From Piscicola geometra (taxonomy: Eukaryota; Annelida; Clitellata; Hirudinida; Piscicolidae): a stretch of 64,000 nucleotides of DNA. Position 1 is the first letter of the stretch. Each line of letters starts with the position of its first letter. Positions 37,287-49,091 of the stretch are shown in pieces. The stretch spans positions 6,534,269 to 6,598,268 of the forward strand of contig OX030955.1 of NCBI GenBank assembly GCA_943735955.1, in the 5' to 3' direction. The notes under the pieces were generated by a model, which saw only the letters and a program-made list of their open reading frames with translations, had not been told where the DNA came from and made no database searches. Position numbers and translations under genes: made by a program.

Positions 37287-38666
37287 TCATTTCTTTGAGG
37301 AGTCAACACTTTCCACCTTGGTGATGTGCGTGAAGCAGCATGGCTGGGAAATGTCTGTTTTCTTGACGACCACCTTGGCTGCAGGTGTAGTCGTCTTTTT
37401 CTTTTTCTTTTTGGAGATTTGAAGGATGTCGTGGTTGTTGCTGGTGATGAGTTGGAAGGACTGCAGGAAGGATGCGGAAGAGGGGGCGTCAGGAAAGAGG
37501 AGGGCGAGCAGACTGGAGTGGTCTGTCGAGGGCTGCAGCGTGTGCAGACGTTCGGAGATGCTCTGGTACTGGCTCAGGTGGTCAATGCAGTCCTTCCATA
37601 GCGGGAAACCAGTGCCTCTTTCCGCCACCACCAGCTGCAAACGCCTCTGTCGTCTGCTGTCGCCAGGGTCCAGCACGAAGACTGGCACTCCCTCCTTGAG
37701 CACCGACCACTCCGTCTGCATGCTGATTGGCGAGGAAATTGTGGGTGTGGAAGTGGACTTTTTGGAAGAAGAAGAAGGAGTGGTGGTGGGAAGGTGGGTG
37801 ATTCTGCGTAAAAGAGTTACTACGCACGCGCACACGCACACTTCAGTTCTCAAGCCTCTATAAAAGGTGTCCATTTGCAGCAGTTCATGGGCACTCAGCA
37901 TGTGTTGTTGTTGTTGTTGTGGTGTTTGCTGTAGTAGTTGTTGTGATGGTCGTTGTGATTGTTGCTGAATTAGTTTTTGCTGTTTCTTTTTATACAGCTG
38001 CGGTTCTTTTTGGTACTTTGGGTGTGGAGGCGTTTGGTGTTTTGAAGCGTGAGGAGATGCTGGGAGACTGGAACTCTGCGAGGGAGTGAGAACAGGGATC
38101 GATGGAGTGTTGTTGAGGATGTGTGGGGGAGGCAGTGGAATGTCAGCCCAGTCACTGTCGGCATCGTTGGTTGTCTCGTGGGGGAAAGGAAGGGAGGGGA
38201 GGTTGTTGTCGGAGGAAGAACTTGCCGAAGGAAGTAGTGTCATACAAAACTGCTCGACGGATTGCAGCTTGCGGGCCTTTTCGAGTGAATCGTACTTACT
38301 CTTGAAGGCCTTCACAGCCTCTTCCGCCTTCACCGCCTGTCTCTTCAGCATCTCCCACTCTTCTCTCGACTTGGGCACCTTCTCGTAACCATCATCATCG
38401 TCGTCGTCGCATTGACTTTCAACTGGAGTAGATTTGTGTGAAGAAGTGTTTTTTGTGGCAGTTATGGTGGTAGCTTGGTGTGGAGTTCTTTGAGAGGATT
38501 GTGGTGTGCATAGTTGCTTGGTGGGCGAGCAAGGGTGGCTGCATGCGTCTGTCTCTTCTTCGATCTTCGACAGTCGCCATGTCTCAGCGGCGCTTAACTT
38601 CAGGCTTTTCATGTCTCGATCTGTGTGCGTGCGTGTGGAGTGGATGGGTGTTGTATGTGATGACAT
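37287..38666 (-). CDS. Unrecognised protein with a possible PH/EVH1-like C-terminal domain
   Basis: A continuous 459-codon frame, with an alternative start at residue 19 (MKSLKLSAAETWRLSK). It has a low-complexity N-terminal half, a charged helix (KSREEWEMLKRQAVKAEEAV, about residues 100-135), a Gln/Pro-rich middle, then a compact C-terminal domain. That domain begins TEWSVLKEGVPVFVLDPGDS and runs through AERGTGFPLWKDCIDHLS and LHTLQPSTDHSSLLALLF to ASFLQSFQLI. The W..-D pattern with late hydrophobic helix suggests a PH/EVH1-type fold; this is inference. A short intron (donor near 37838, acceptor near 37728) may be hidden in frame, since the intervening stretch is GT-rich then pyrimidine-rich. 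No family name is given. Confidence 0.55.
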   Translation of the reverse strand: MSSHTTPIHSTRTHTDRDMKSLKLSAAETWRLSKIEEETDACSHPCSPTKQLCTPQSSQRTPHQATTITATKNTSSHKSTPVESQCDDDDDDGYEKVPKSREEWEMLKRQAVKAEEAVKAFKSKYDSLEKARKLQSVEQFCMTLLPSASSSSDNNLPSLPFPHETTNDADSDWADIPLPPPHILNNTPSIPVLTPSQSSSLPASPHASKHQTPPHPKYQKEPQLYKKKQQKLIQQQSQRPSQQLLQQTPQQQQQHMLSAHELLQMDTFYRGLRTEVCVCACVVTLLRRITHLPTTTPSSSSKKSTSTPTISSPISMQTEWSVLKEGVPVFVLDPGDSRRQRRLQLVVAERGTGFPLWKDCIDHLSQYQSISERLHTLQPSTDHSSLLALLFPDAPSSASFLQSFQLITSNNHDILQISKKKKKKTTTPAAKVVVKKTDISQPCCFTHITKVESVDSSKK

Positions 38667-39639
38667 GTGTTGTGCATGTGAAGTAAATATGCAGTGGCTT
38701 GAATGAAACGATGTAATATGCGCGTAGTACAGGCTAATAAATCAAGATATATAAGACTTGAACGACTGAAATAAAGCCAGAATGGAATATTCCAAATATA
38801 AAAACCCTGCTGTATTTTATGTCAGTGCAAGGCCATGCTAGTGGGAAAAACATCAAAGAATTTGACAACGAGATATGAGTTAAAGAGCCATTATAGCACG
38901 GTAAATGTCGTTTCCATTCATTCATTCTTTCATCTAGCATCCCTCCATCTACCCTTGCATCCATTTGTCTATTTGCTTCTCTCCATCTATCCTTGCATCC
39001 TTTCATCTTCCCTTCCATCCATCTATTCATTCTTGCCCATTCCTCATCCTTTGTTTTCAACGATCCAACTTTTCATGAAACGATGATTAACCTTCTTCAT
39101 CGACTGGCCAATTGTCGCAGCAGCCTGCATTCAACGCGAGATGGCCTCGATAACTCATCTCTAACCCCTCTTTGTCCATCCATCCATTCATAACCCCTTT
39201 TTTCTATCTATCCATCCATCAATTTCTTAATTATTCCATTCAAATCCATCCATGCATTCTTAAATATTCAATGAATTGTCGTATGAAGAGTGAGGATGGA
39301 GGAGGGATGGATGAGCTTATCGCTGCTTCATCATCTTCCCATTCAACAACATCGTCATCATTATCATCATCTTCACATTCATCAACATCGTCATCATCAT
39401 CATCATCTCCATCATCATCTCCATCATCATCTTCACATTCATCAACCTCGTCATCATCATCTTCACATTCAACAACATAATCATCATCATCTAGCGGAAT
39501 TTTTTCATAATCACTCAACCATCCACAACCCCCATCTTATCTTCTCGTTAAAGTGATTTACAACATTCCACTGCTATTTGCAGCAGCAGCGTGACGTGTA
39601 GTGGTACGTTTAAAGTGAAGTTGTGTGTGCGTATGTGTT

Positions 39640-39870
<231 letters not shown>

Positions 39871-39974
39871 ATCTGTACGTGCATATGTACGTGAATGGTA
39901 ACAGTGAATGGAGTATGACCCGTCTGACATACTGGAGCTTGTTTGCACGCCCACCATTTAATTCTTTATAGTGA

Positions 39975-40082
39975 TGACAATGACGATAATGTCAAAGATG
40001 AAGCTGATGACGATGATGGTGGTGATGATGAGGATGGTGATGATGATGATGGTGGTGATGATGATGGTGGTGATGATGATGG

Positions 40083-40132
<50 letters not shown>
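39975..40132. repeat. (GAT)n microsatellite
   Basis: GAT/GGT triplets, imperfect at left and pure at right, producing poly-Asp and poly-Met frames. Confidence 0.95.
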
Positions 40133-40135
<3 letters not shown>

Positions 40136-40732
40136 TACCAAAGAGAACTCATAATGGTTATTAAATTTCAAATTTTGCTTGTCAAGAAAATCTCAGTGCC
40201 ATTCAGTTTGTCAAAGGCCTATCCGCTTATAGAAGAGGCGTCTGTCTGTCTGCTTGTCTGTCAGTTTGCCTGTCTATTTGTCTGTCTGTCTGTGTGCTGA
40301 CCTGCATGTCTGAATACTACTTACGAGTCTTTAGAGCACTACATAAGCATTTACTCAAACATCTACAAGCTTTCTAATGTTGTTGCTGTTGCTGTTGTTT
40401 TTAACGTGCTTGACACTGTTATCAATGATACTGTTGTTTTATTTAGTTTTGACCTATATTTCTATTTATTTATTTTGTTTTGTTGTTTTAAATAGTGAGT
40501 CAATACATATTGTTGTTTGCCTTGTTGACCGGGTCAGGCATAATATTATGCAGGCCCCTTTTTATCCTTCTAGCCTTCGTTCATCTGCCATTTGAGCATT
40601 TATCGTTTTTTAATCGATCATTCATCCTTCAATCGCTTTTCAATCCATCATTCATCCATCCATTTAGTATTAATCTTCCATCCATCATCAGCCTTCTTCC
40701 GCGTGCATTGCTCCCTCCCATATCATCATCAT

Positions 40733-40880
40733 CCCCCTTCCATAACTATCATCATCATCCCCCTTCCATAACTATCATCATCATCCTCCTTCCATAACTA
40801 TCATCATCATCCCCCTTCCATAACTATCATCATCATCCCCCTTCCATAACTATCATCATCATCCCCCTTCCATAACTATT
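40733..40880. repeat. 27-bp minisatellite
   Basis: Five copies of CCCCCTTCCATAACTATCAT plus CATCATC, head to tail. Confidence 0.93.
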
Positions 40881-41684
40881 ATCATGACTTTTCCAGAATT
40901 ATCATCATTATCACCAACATGGGCGGCGATCCTGGGGGGATCTTGGGGTCCGAACCCCCCTTGTTTTGATAGTGCGGGGTTCACTTCAATGGTAGTGATC
41001 CAAGGACCACTTCCCCCAATTTGAAGCAAATCGCCACCCTGATCACCACCATATTTTTTATCAGCCCTTCTTTGTAGTCTGTGCATGCATTTTAAAGAAA
41101 AAACACGTGCATAAACAATCACACACGCACGTACACGTAAACACACACACGTTTTCATATCAGCATGCATGCATGTGTGTGTGTGTGTGCTGCTGGAGAT
41201 TGGAGTCAAGTATGAGGACGTATGACTCATACTATGAGTCATCAAGTGGTGCTGATGATGATGAAGATGATAGTAGTAGTAGTGGTGCTGATGATGATGA
41301 TGATAGTAGTAGTAGTGCTGGGATGATGATGATAGTGTTGGTTACGATTATGATGATGGTTATAAAGGTTGTGATGATGATGGTGTTTGGAAGGTTTGTG
41401 GTTGAATAGATGCTTTTATTGGTGCAGAGATGTGCATCAGGCCGGCGTTAAGCTCTATTAAAGGAGAATTATCTGCAAGAGCAGCTATCCATGCCTCCGA
41501 ACTCACACGGACTGCGTTTATTCATCCAATCATCCATCTATTCATCATCAATTCATTCATCCCTCCCCTCATTCTTGCCTCCATTCTCCATCCACTCATC
41601 ATCATCATCATCATCAAGGATTCTCAAGCATCCCTGCGTCATGTGGCATTATTGTTTTTTTAAGTTTTAAATAAGCCTCTTTCC

Positions 41685-41812
41685 GTCATCATCATCGTCA
41701 TCATCATCATCATCATCGTCATCATCATCATCGCCGTCCTCATCATCATCATCATCATCATCATCCTCATCATCATCATCGTCTTCATCATCATCCTCAT
41801 CATTATTCTTAG
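41685..41812. repeat. (CAT)n microsatellite
   Basis: TCATCATCAT run with CGTC, CGCC and CCTC interruptions. Confidence 0.93.
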
Positions 41813-42109
41813 TTTCGCCTCTATTCAGTCTATTATGATGCGGCATAATAATTTACCAAGTAACTTATGTCTCAGCACCATCTCACCCATTCTTCTTGCC
41901 TGACTCATAACCAATATTAAACCTTCTCACTTTTGTCTCCATCTTCTTATTCCCTCATCCTTTATTGTCTCTCCATCTTTTTATTCCTTTTTTCATTACC
42001 TCTTCTTCCCTTCTTTTACAATCTTCTTTTTCGTCGTAACTCTGACAGTTTGATGCGCTTGCAACAAAGTATCAAACCTCGCCAGCATTAAAATGAAAAT
42101 GAATGTTTG

Positions 42110-42270
<161 letters not shown>

Positions 42271-44181
42271 TGAGAAAGATTTTGCGTGTTACAGAGGGTT
42301 TTTATGGGTGACTTGATTGATCAGACTAGACCATCGATAGAGTTCCTATTGATGTCGACTTTGAAAGCACTGAGATTGCAAATTCATTTTAAATGTGCTT
42401 GAGTCCTCAAGACCAGAGGCCCGCAAAAACTGGAGTTTCAGTTGCGGTTGATGGTTGTATGCCTCTGAGACTTCGAGCATTCAAAACATTGCCTTCAAAG
42501 ATTGCTCAAGAAACAACCAGCATTCAATTGAATTTTGCAGATAATCTGAACGAGAAACAATTCAAAACTCTCACCAGAGGTAGAGGCGGAAGTTAGTGTG
42601 AAGTTGAATCAGAAGCCTCACATGCGTGGAGGTGCAGGAAGCTGAAGTGGTTTTGATGAATCCGAGAGATGTCAGGGCCACTGCAATTTAGTAATTGGAA
42701 GTTTCAAAAAGAAGGCACGAACGACAACACAAAATGAAAAAAATTTACGATCTTCCCTTCTTTTATATATTCCTTTACGCATGCACGCACGCATATAAGA
42801 AATATATATGTAAAACGTACATATATGTACGCACTGCACACACGCATACATCAAAACATTGTGTCTTCACATACACAAGTAGATACACACAGCGCATACA
42901 TACATTTATACATACAGTGGAAGGATGTATGCATCAAATAGTGAGCGTACATTCGTACGAGGGTGGAGCATTTCAACGACTGCACACTCACTCTCAAACT
43001 ATCCACCACTGATTGGAGTGGTAATTCGACTACCGGCATTCCTGCCCACTGATAACTTATCGATAAACCTCTCCGCCCACACAATCAAAATCAAAACACG
43101 CGCCAAATAAACAACTGAAAACGTTATCTTTCAACCGCTGAAAAGCATTTCTTTTCACAACAACAGTTACTGCCACAACAACAACAACAACCACGACTAC
43201 GACGACAAACACCTCCTGCCATCACAGAAAGCAAAGACCGCCATGGAGCAGAGAGAAGAATTTCCGTCCAATCGACGAGTTCTCCGAAGAAGCAATTATC
43301 GACATTACTCATGCCTTCACATTGTCGCGATGAGGAGGAGGTGAGGAATTTAATGATGATGATAATTATGATGATGAAAAGGAGGAAGACGATGATGATG
43401 ATGATGATGTTGATGGTGGTGACGATGATGATGATGATGAAAAAGAAGAGGGTGAAGAGAAGGAGAAAGAGGAGGGTGAGGAGAAGGATCATGATTATGG
43501 TGGTGAGGATGAAGATGAGGATGATGCTGATGATGAAAGGAGTAACGACCTTGACCCAGTTGAAGCTTCATTAAATTTTGAAAGATATTTATATTTTGTG
43601 TTACTGAAGTAAATAAACAGCGCCTTAATTGATTGCACACATTTCACAGTCACGCACTAGAAACATTAGCAGCACAAATGAAAAACATTTCAGTTTGGAA
43701 ATCCTTGAAGGGTGGTGTAGAGGCGTGTGTCTGGCACGGTGGTGAGAGGATGTGACGGTTTGAAAGATAAAAATGTTAATAAAATGACTGCTGGCAAATT
43801 TCCGAATGAGCTTTATTTCTTTAGGTTTTTTTTTGTTCAACGTGGTTTCTAGATCATCATAACGAAATTCAAATTCTTGAAACTTTTTGAATTCGGAGCA
43901 GGTTTTATCTCGTCTCAGAACCATTTAAGACTTGCATGAATGTTCAAGAAATGCTTGTTCAAGCCTTCGAATCATCAGCATTCAAACGACGCAACTGAAA
44001 TATTTCTCACGTTATCAACCGACTTCGATCCGAAGTCTTGGAATTCCTGCTGGCATAAACAAGATCCGTCCAATACTAGAATTTTTAGAAATCTATCATT
44101 TTACAACACTCGTTTGTCTTTTTTTCTGAAACAATATTTTAAACCATCTATTTAAAATCTTAAATATCTGTGTTAGCAACT

Positions 44182-44901
44182 ATGGCAGCCAATGATAATT
44201 GGGTGAAGTAATTACTTTATTTTCGGAAGTCAGAAAAATAATTATTTTAAAATGTCCAACAATTTCGTTATTTTACGGTAACTCAATTGAATGAAAAACT
44301 TTGATAAAGATTTGAGTTTTTTCGAAAAAAATGTAAAACATTTTTTTGGATGATGCCAGATGTACTGCCGCTGGGCTGTTCTTCGCTTCTGCTGGAAAAT
44401 CAATTTTTTTTAAAAAGGATTCATTACATTCTCAAGTTTAAATGGACGCCACCTAGCGAGTAAACTAAAGTATATGAATAATCTTGTGCTTCTCCCTTCA
44501 TTTTAAAAAGCTTTCAAACTATTCAAAAAATAATTATTGAGTTCATTCAATAAGAACTTGATAATGATGATTGATCATTTCCAACTGTCATTAATTCTTA
44601 ATTATTTCAATTTTAGTTCGAAAAACGTTTTCAAGACCTGCCACCACTCATCAAAGGCAAAGGAGGTCACACATTTATAATGCTGAAAGTGATGCATAAA
44701 TATGATGCAGACCTAATCAGACTAATGGAGACACCCATGCATCTCATTACTACTTTCTTGACTCAGCCACTTGTTAGAGACCTGTTTGCACTTAATTGGC
44801 GAATTCCACTCAACAAATGCCCTCGATTGAAAAAGATTTTTTACTCGATTCGATCGTTTATTTCAGAAAAAAGTGAAAATAAAAATAAGATTCAATGCTG
44901 A
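44182..44901 (+). CDS. Small two-exon gene, unrecognised
   Basis: An ATG at 44182 starts a 7-codon exon (MAANDNW, 44182-44202) with donor GTGAAG. A pyrimidine-rich acceptor ending TTTTAG joins 44617-44901 in phase 0, giving 101 residues. The protein is basic and globular-looking, with FEKRFQDLPPLIKGKGG, KVMHKYDADLIRLMETPM and RDLFALNWRIPLNKCPRLKK, no signal peptide and no repeat. AT-rich sequence surrounds it. The second exon alone is clearly protein-like; the 7-codon first exon is the weaker part. No family is recognised. Confidence 0.42.
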
Positions 44902-45629
44902 AGTGTTTCGCTGAAGGAGCAATAAATTAGTAAGAAAGTAGAACATCTTCAAAAACAAAGATTCTAATACAAAAATAGAAATATATTCAAAACACTTATT
45001 CCCGAGCTTTTAGAAAAAATCATTGTGTGTGTGTGAGAGTGTGAGTGTGTGTGTCTGTGTGTGTATATATGTGTGTGTCTGTGTGTGTGTGTATATGTGT
45101 GTGTGCACGCGCGTTTGTGCGTGCGTGTGTGTGCGTGAATATAAAGATTAAAAAGATGGAATTAAAAAAGAAAGCAAAGAAAAGAATTAAGAGAACAATT
45201 AAAGAAGGGAAGATTCTCATGGAAAGTAATTTTCCAGAGGCACGAGGAAGAGATTGCATGGGAGGGTTGGCTTGGTGGAAGGAGTGATGATGCCTTGAAC
45301 ACTTTGCGATGTTACTGGGAAGTTGCAGGATGACTAATGCTGGCTTGCTGCTCCAACGAGGAAAGTCTTGGCAATGAGGCGATTGAGAAGAGAACTTCGA
45401 TGAGATTGTCGAGGGGAATGCCTGCTTGAAGGTGGTTTCTGCATTCAAAAGTCCAAGGCACAAGAAAGCAAAGTGGCCTAAAACTAATTCAGCTAGAGAT
45501 ACAATAAAGAATGTGTGATAGACTCTCACTGACAGTGCGAAGCATGTGTGGATAGAATGGAAGGTTTCAGAAAGTATGGAAGGTGGGTGGATCGAAGGAT
45601 TTGCTAGCGCACGCAAATCATGCTCTGAA
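44902..45629. other. Spacer with short GT repeat
   Basis: A GT/GTAT tract lies at 45024-45140. The remaining sequence, including minus-strand frames through the tract, shows no splice-supported exon. Confidence 0.55.
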
Positions 45630-48024
45630 TCAACATGATGCCTTCGCTTTAGTCATCTTTTCCTTCCCCTCCTTCTCATCATCGCCACCATCATCATCAT
45701 CATCATCATCATCGCCTTTCTTCTTCCTTATCTGCCTATTCTTTCCGCGATATTTCATACCATTGTGGCCGACCTTCTTATCAGACTCTTCTTCAGCATC
45801 ATGATCATCATCATCATCACCATCATCATCGTTATCATCATCATCATCACGAACATCAGCATCATCATCAACACCATCGCCCTTCTGATTGTCACGACAG
45901 CTTGGACGATAATGCCATTTATTACCACCTCGGTCCTCCTTGTTTGCACTGCTGTGCTTTGAAATGTTTGTATTGCCTTTCCATGCAGTATCATTATCAG
46001 CACCATTGCCATAACCCTCCTCAGCAACATCATCATCATCATCATCATGAAGGTCGTTATTATTATGCGATTTGGATAGAGACCTGTTGTCATGGCAAAC
46101 AGATGGGATCTTTTTGCTGCAGTCGGAGGCAGGGATGAAAGGGGAGGCAGGTGTGGAAGGGGTGCTCGGATGGGGTGGAAGGGGTGATGGAGGGTTGAAG
46201 AAGTGGGGAGGTGGTGGTGGTGGCTGTCTTAGAGGAGTTTGTATGAGTTTGTTTCCCGAAGTGGATGGTGTGTTTGATTGTTGTTGTTGGTGTTGTTGTT
46301 GGCAATGTTGTTGTTGGTTGTGTTGTTGCGGTTGGCGTTGTTGTTGGGGATTGGACGTGTTTTGAGGTTGTTGCGAAGGAGTGGCTCTTAATTGTGTATG
46401 TTGAATCTGCTTCACTGAGTGCTGATGTTGATGTTGTTGCTGTTGTTGTTGTTGTGGTTGCTGTTGTTGTAATCGTTGTTTATGTTGCATAAAAATATTG
46501 TTATTGTTGTTATTATTTTGATAAAAGTTGTTGGTGGCTTGATCTAGATCGGTTTCTAGAAAAGTGGCAGCTTTTAAAGGTGTGGTGGAGTGGAGGAAGG
46601 TTGGAGTGAGGTTGGGTGGAGTAAGTTGAGGCGGAGTAAACTGGGATGGGTTGAAGTGGCTTGGAGTGAAGTGGGAATGTTTCAAAGGAGGTCTGAAGAA
46701 GTTGGGGAAGACGGGAGACGGCTTGGGAGTGAGGGGACTTTTGGAAGAGAGTGGAGTGTTGGGAGTGGAAGGCGTGGTGGGGATGGGCGTGATCGAGGCG
46801 AAAAGTCTGGACGAAGGAACGAAAGCCTGGGTGAGAGACTCACTCCTCCTCACCCAAACATCATCATCTTCCTCGTTTGGGACTCTTGTAGTTTCGACTG
46901 GAACACCACCGAAGTCGTTGTTGATGTTGTTGTTGTTGAAGTTGAAGCTTTGGTTGTTGTAGGGATTGTTGCCATAGAGATGTGTATCTTGCTTGAAGGA
47001 AGGCGAAAGAGGTAAATTGTGTGAGGCTTTCTCAGGTTCTTTGAAAGTACTGTGCTGCTTTGGAAATTGTTGCTGAGGTAGCTTTTGTTGAGGTTGTTGT
47101 TGTTGCTGCTGTTTTTTAGCTTGTTTTGAGTGCTGAGGTTTTTTGTGGCTGCCCTTAGATAGGTCTGTTGTGTTTGACTGCTGGGAGTAAATGAAATGGT
47201 TTTGCTGAAAGTACTGCTGTGGTTTGAGGTAGTTCTGTTGAACAGTTGAGTGTTGTAGCTGTTGTGGTTTCGGTTGAGAGCGTGGTTGTTGCAGTGGTTG
47301 AAATGTTTTTGGTGGTTCTTGTGAACTCTGTAGAGGCTGTTTGTGTTGCTGTAAAACAAGTGGTTGTGGAGGATTTTGTTGTCGAGGATGTTGTTGTGAA
47401 GAATGGTGTTGTTGGGGGAGGTGTTGTTGGGGCAGGTGTTGTTGGTGGAGGTGTTGTTGGGGCAGGTGTTGTTGTGCTGGTTGTGGTTTCTGGTTAGACG
47501 GCGTTTTCGAGAGGAGAACAGGACTTTCATTCGGCGACTCGACATGCACAAAGACGTTGTCACCCCACGAGAAAATGGGAGAGTGAGGGTTGTGCGGGTA
47601 GTGTTGTACCTGCTGTTGTGGGCGGTGGTGTGCAGTGAAGTGGTGGTTTGAGTGGGGGGGATAGGAGTGCACCCTGGATTCGCCGGTGGAAAGCGATCGA
47701 GGAAGACTGAAGTTTCTGAAGTCTCTGTAGATTCGTTGGTCGTGTTGTCGGTTGTGAGGAAGGGTGCTTTGGAAGGAAGGGTGGCTGTGTTGCAAGGGCG
47801 TCAGGTTGCTGGTGGTGAGTTGCATGGGGTATTGGTTTTTTTGAGAGCACGTCTGAAGTTTTTTTGTGTGGATGTTGTTGTTGTTGTTGTTGAGTTGTTT
47901 GTTGCTGCACTTGCGGATGGACTGAAGGTTTCGGGAGAGGATGATGATGACCAGCAATAGGAGTACCACTACTCCAACGAACACTCCCACCAGGCCATAC
48001 AACACTGCCTTCTCTGCGTTCTCT
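45630..48024 (-). CDS. Terminal exon of a single-pass membrane protein with Gln-rich cytoplasmic tail
   Basis: The frame opens after an acceptor (CACACAG) at about 48024 and runs about 797 codons to 45630. Near its start is one strong membrane span, AVLYGLVGVFVGVVVLLLLV, followed by basic residues (SRNLQSIRKCSNK), which predicts a cytoplasmic tail. The tail is rich in Gln, His, Asn, Ser and Pro, with several poly-Gln blocks, a Pro-rich stretch, and an acidic/poly-Asp end. The extracellular part must be on upstream exons not identified here; a signal-peptide-like exon at 49046-49091 is one candidate. Function unknown; receptor or adhesion molecule is only a guess. Confidence 0.62.
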
Positions 48025-48482
48025 GTGTGGTGAAAGCATGCGGGTATTGGTGTGTGTGCGGCTCTATGAGATGCCTTCAACGAGCGAGAAAACAAAATCC
48101 TCGGTTAATAAAAATTCATGAATGTGGACCTTTGGTGAATTCGATGGTTTCAGAGAGACTGATGAGAAATGAAGTGAGAGGAGGGTGTTGATGATGATGG
48201 AGGTGGTGCTGATGATGATCAGAAGTTTTTTCCCATTCCATTGTGTAGTCCATTACTCTTTTACTGTGTGTGTGGTTGAGGAGTGAAGTTGAATTAGCGA
48301 TTATATCTTTGCCCCGTTGCTCTGATCAGATTAAAAATTGAATGCATGTAGTGCTCTGAATGCTACAAGTGGCGGTGGCTTTGTTGTGGCGTCTGAGGCG
48401 AGCAGAGGTGAAGCCATTTGTTCGGTGAGGATGTGAATGTGCATGCAGGAAACTACACAAGATGCAAGAGCGCAAGGGAGAA

Positions 48483-48676
48483 TTAATGGCATGGCAGATT
48501 TATTACAAAAACTCGGTTCTGAAGCATTATTCTTTTCTTCGACTTTCTCTTCTTTTTAATTTCTTCGCCATTTGATTTATCATTTTCATTTACTTTTTCT
48601 TTTTCTCTCCATCCTTCCTTTCTTCTTTTCTCATCAGGCTTCTTGATAACTTTGTACTGTTTGAGTTTCTGCACAA
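48483..48676 (-). CDS. Possible Lys-rich exon
   Basis: After a TTGTGCAG acceptor the minus strand reads KLKQYKVIKKPDEKRRKEGW and continues very Lys/Glu rich to a stop at 48483. No upstream exon of matching phase was found; direct joining to the 49046-49091 exon would create a stop. Low complexity makes it uncertain. Confidence 0.25.
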
Positions 48677-49045
48677 GAAAACAAAAGTCATCCATTCTCA
48701 TTAAACTTTCGAACTAACCACACAAGAGTTATTGTGCAGTAGCTCGTAAGTATCATTACTAGCACCGCCTGCCTGCCTGCCAGCTTAAAAAGTTACAGTT
48801 TAAAGAAGGATGGAAGGATGGATTGGTGAGTGAGAGATGAATCGGTAGATTAATTAATAAAATAAAAGAAAATGGGATGGTTGGTTGGTTAGATAATTGG
48901 TTGGTTAGATAATTTGTTGAGAGAATTAATTGAGGAAAGCAAGGATGAGTGATTGGTTGGTTTGAAGAATTGATAAAAAGGAGGTGAATCAATGGTTTAT
49001 TGGATGAATGAATGGATGGATGAATGGGTCGAAAGGTTTGTTTAC

Positions 49046-49091
49046 AGGCAAACATGAGGGTCAGTAGAAGAGCAGACACACAAGCGTCCAT
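49046..49091 (-). CDS. Possible signal-peptide exon
   Basis: An ATG in good context (TACCATGG) encodes MDACVSALLLTLMFA and is followed by a GTAAAC donor at phase 1, a typical secretory first exon. It could belong to the membrane protein at 45630-48024, but an intermediate exon would be required to correct the phase, and none was identified. Confidence 0.35.

Noticed and set aside
43311..43574. Met/Lys/Arg-rich plus-strand frame
   Set aside because: Comes from GATGATGATG repeats; no start context, splice signal or ordered sequence.
45020..45616. 198-codon minus-strand frame downstream of the membrane protein
   Set aside because: Ends in a GT-repeat-derived His/Thr tail and has no matching splice phase; likely spacer.
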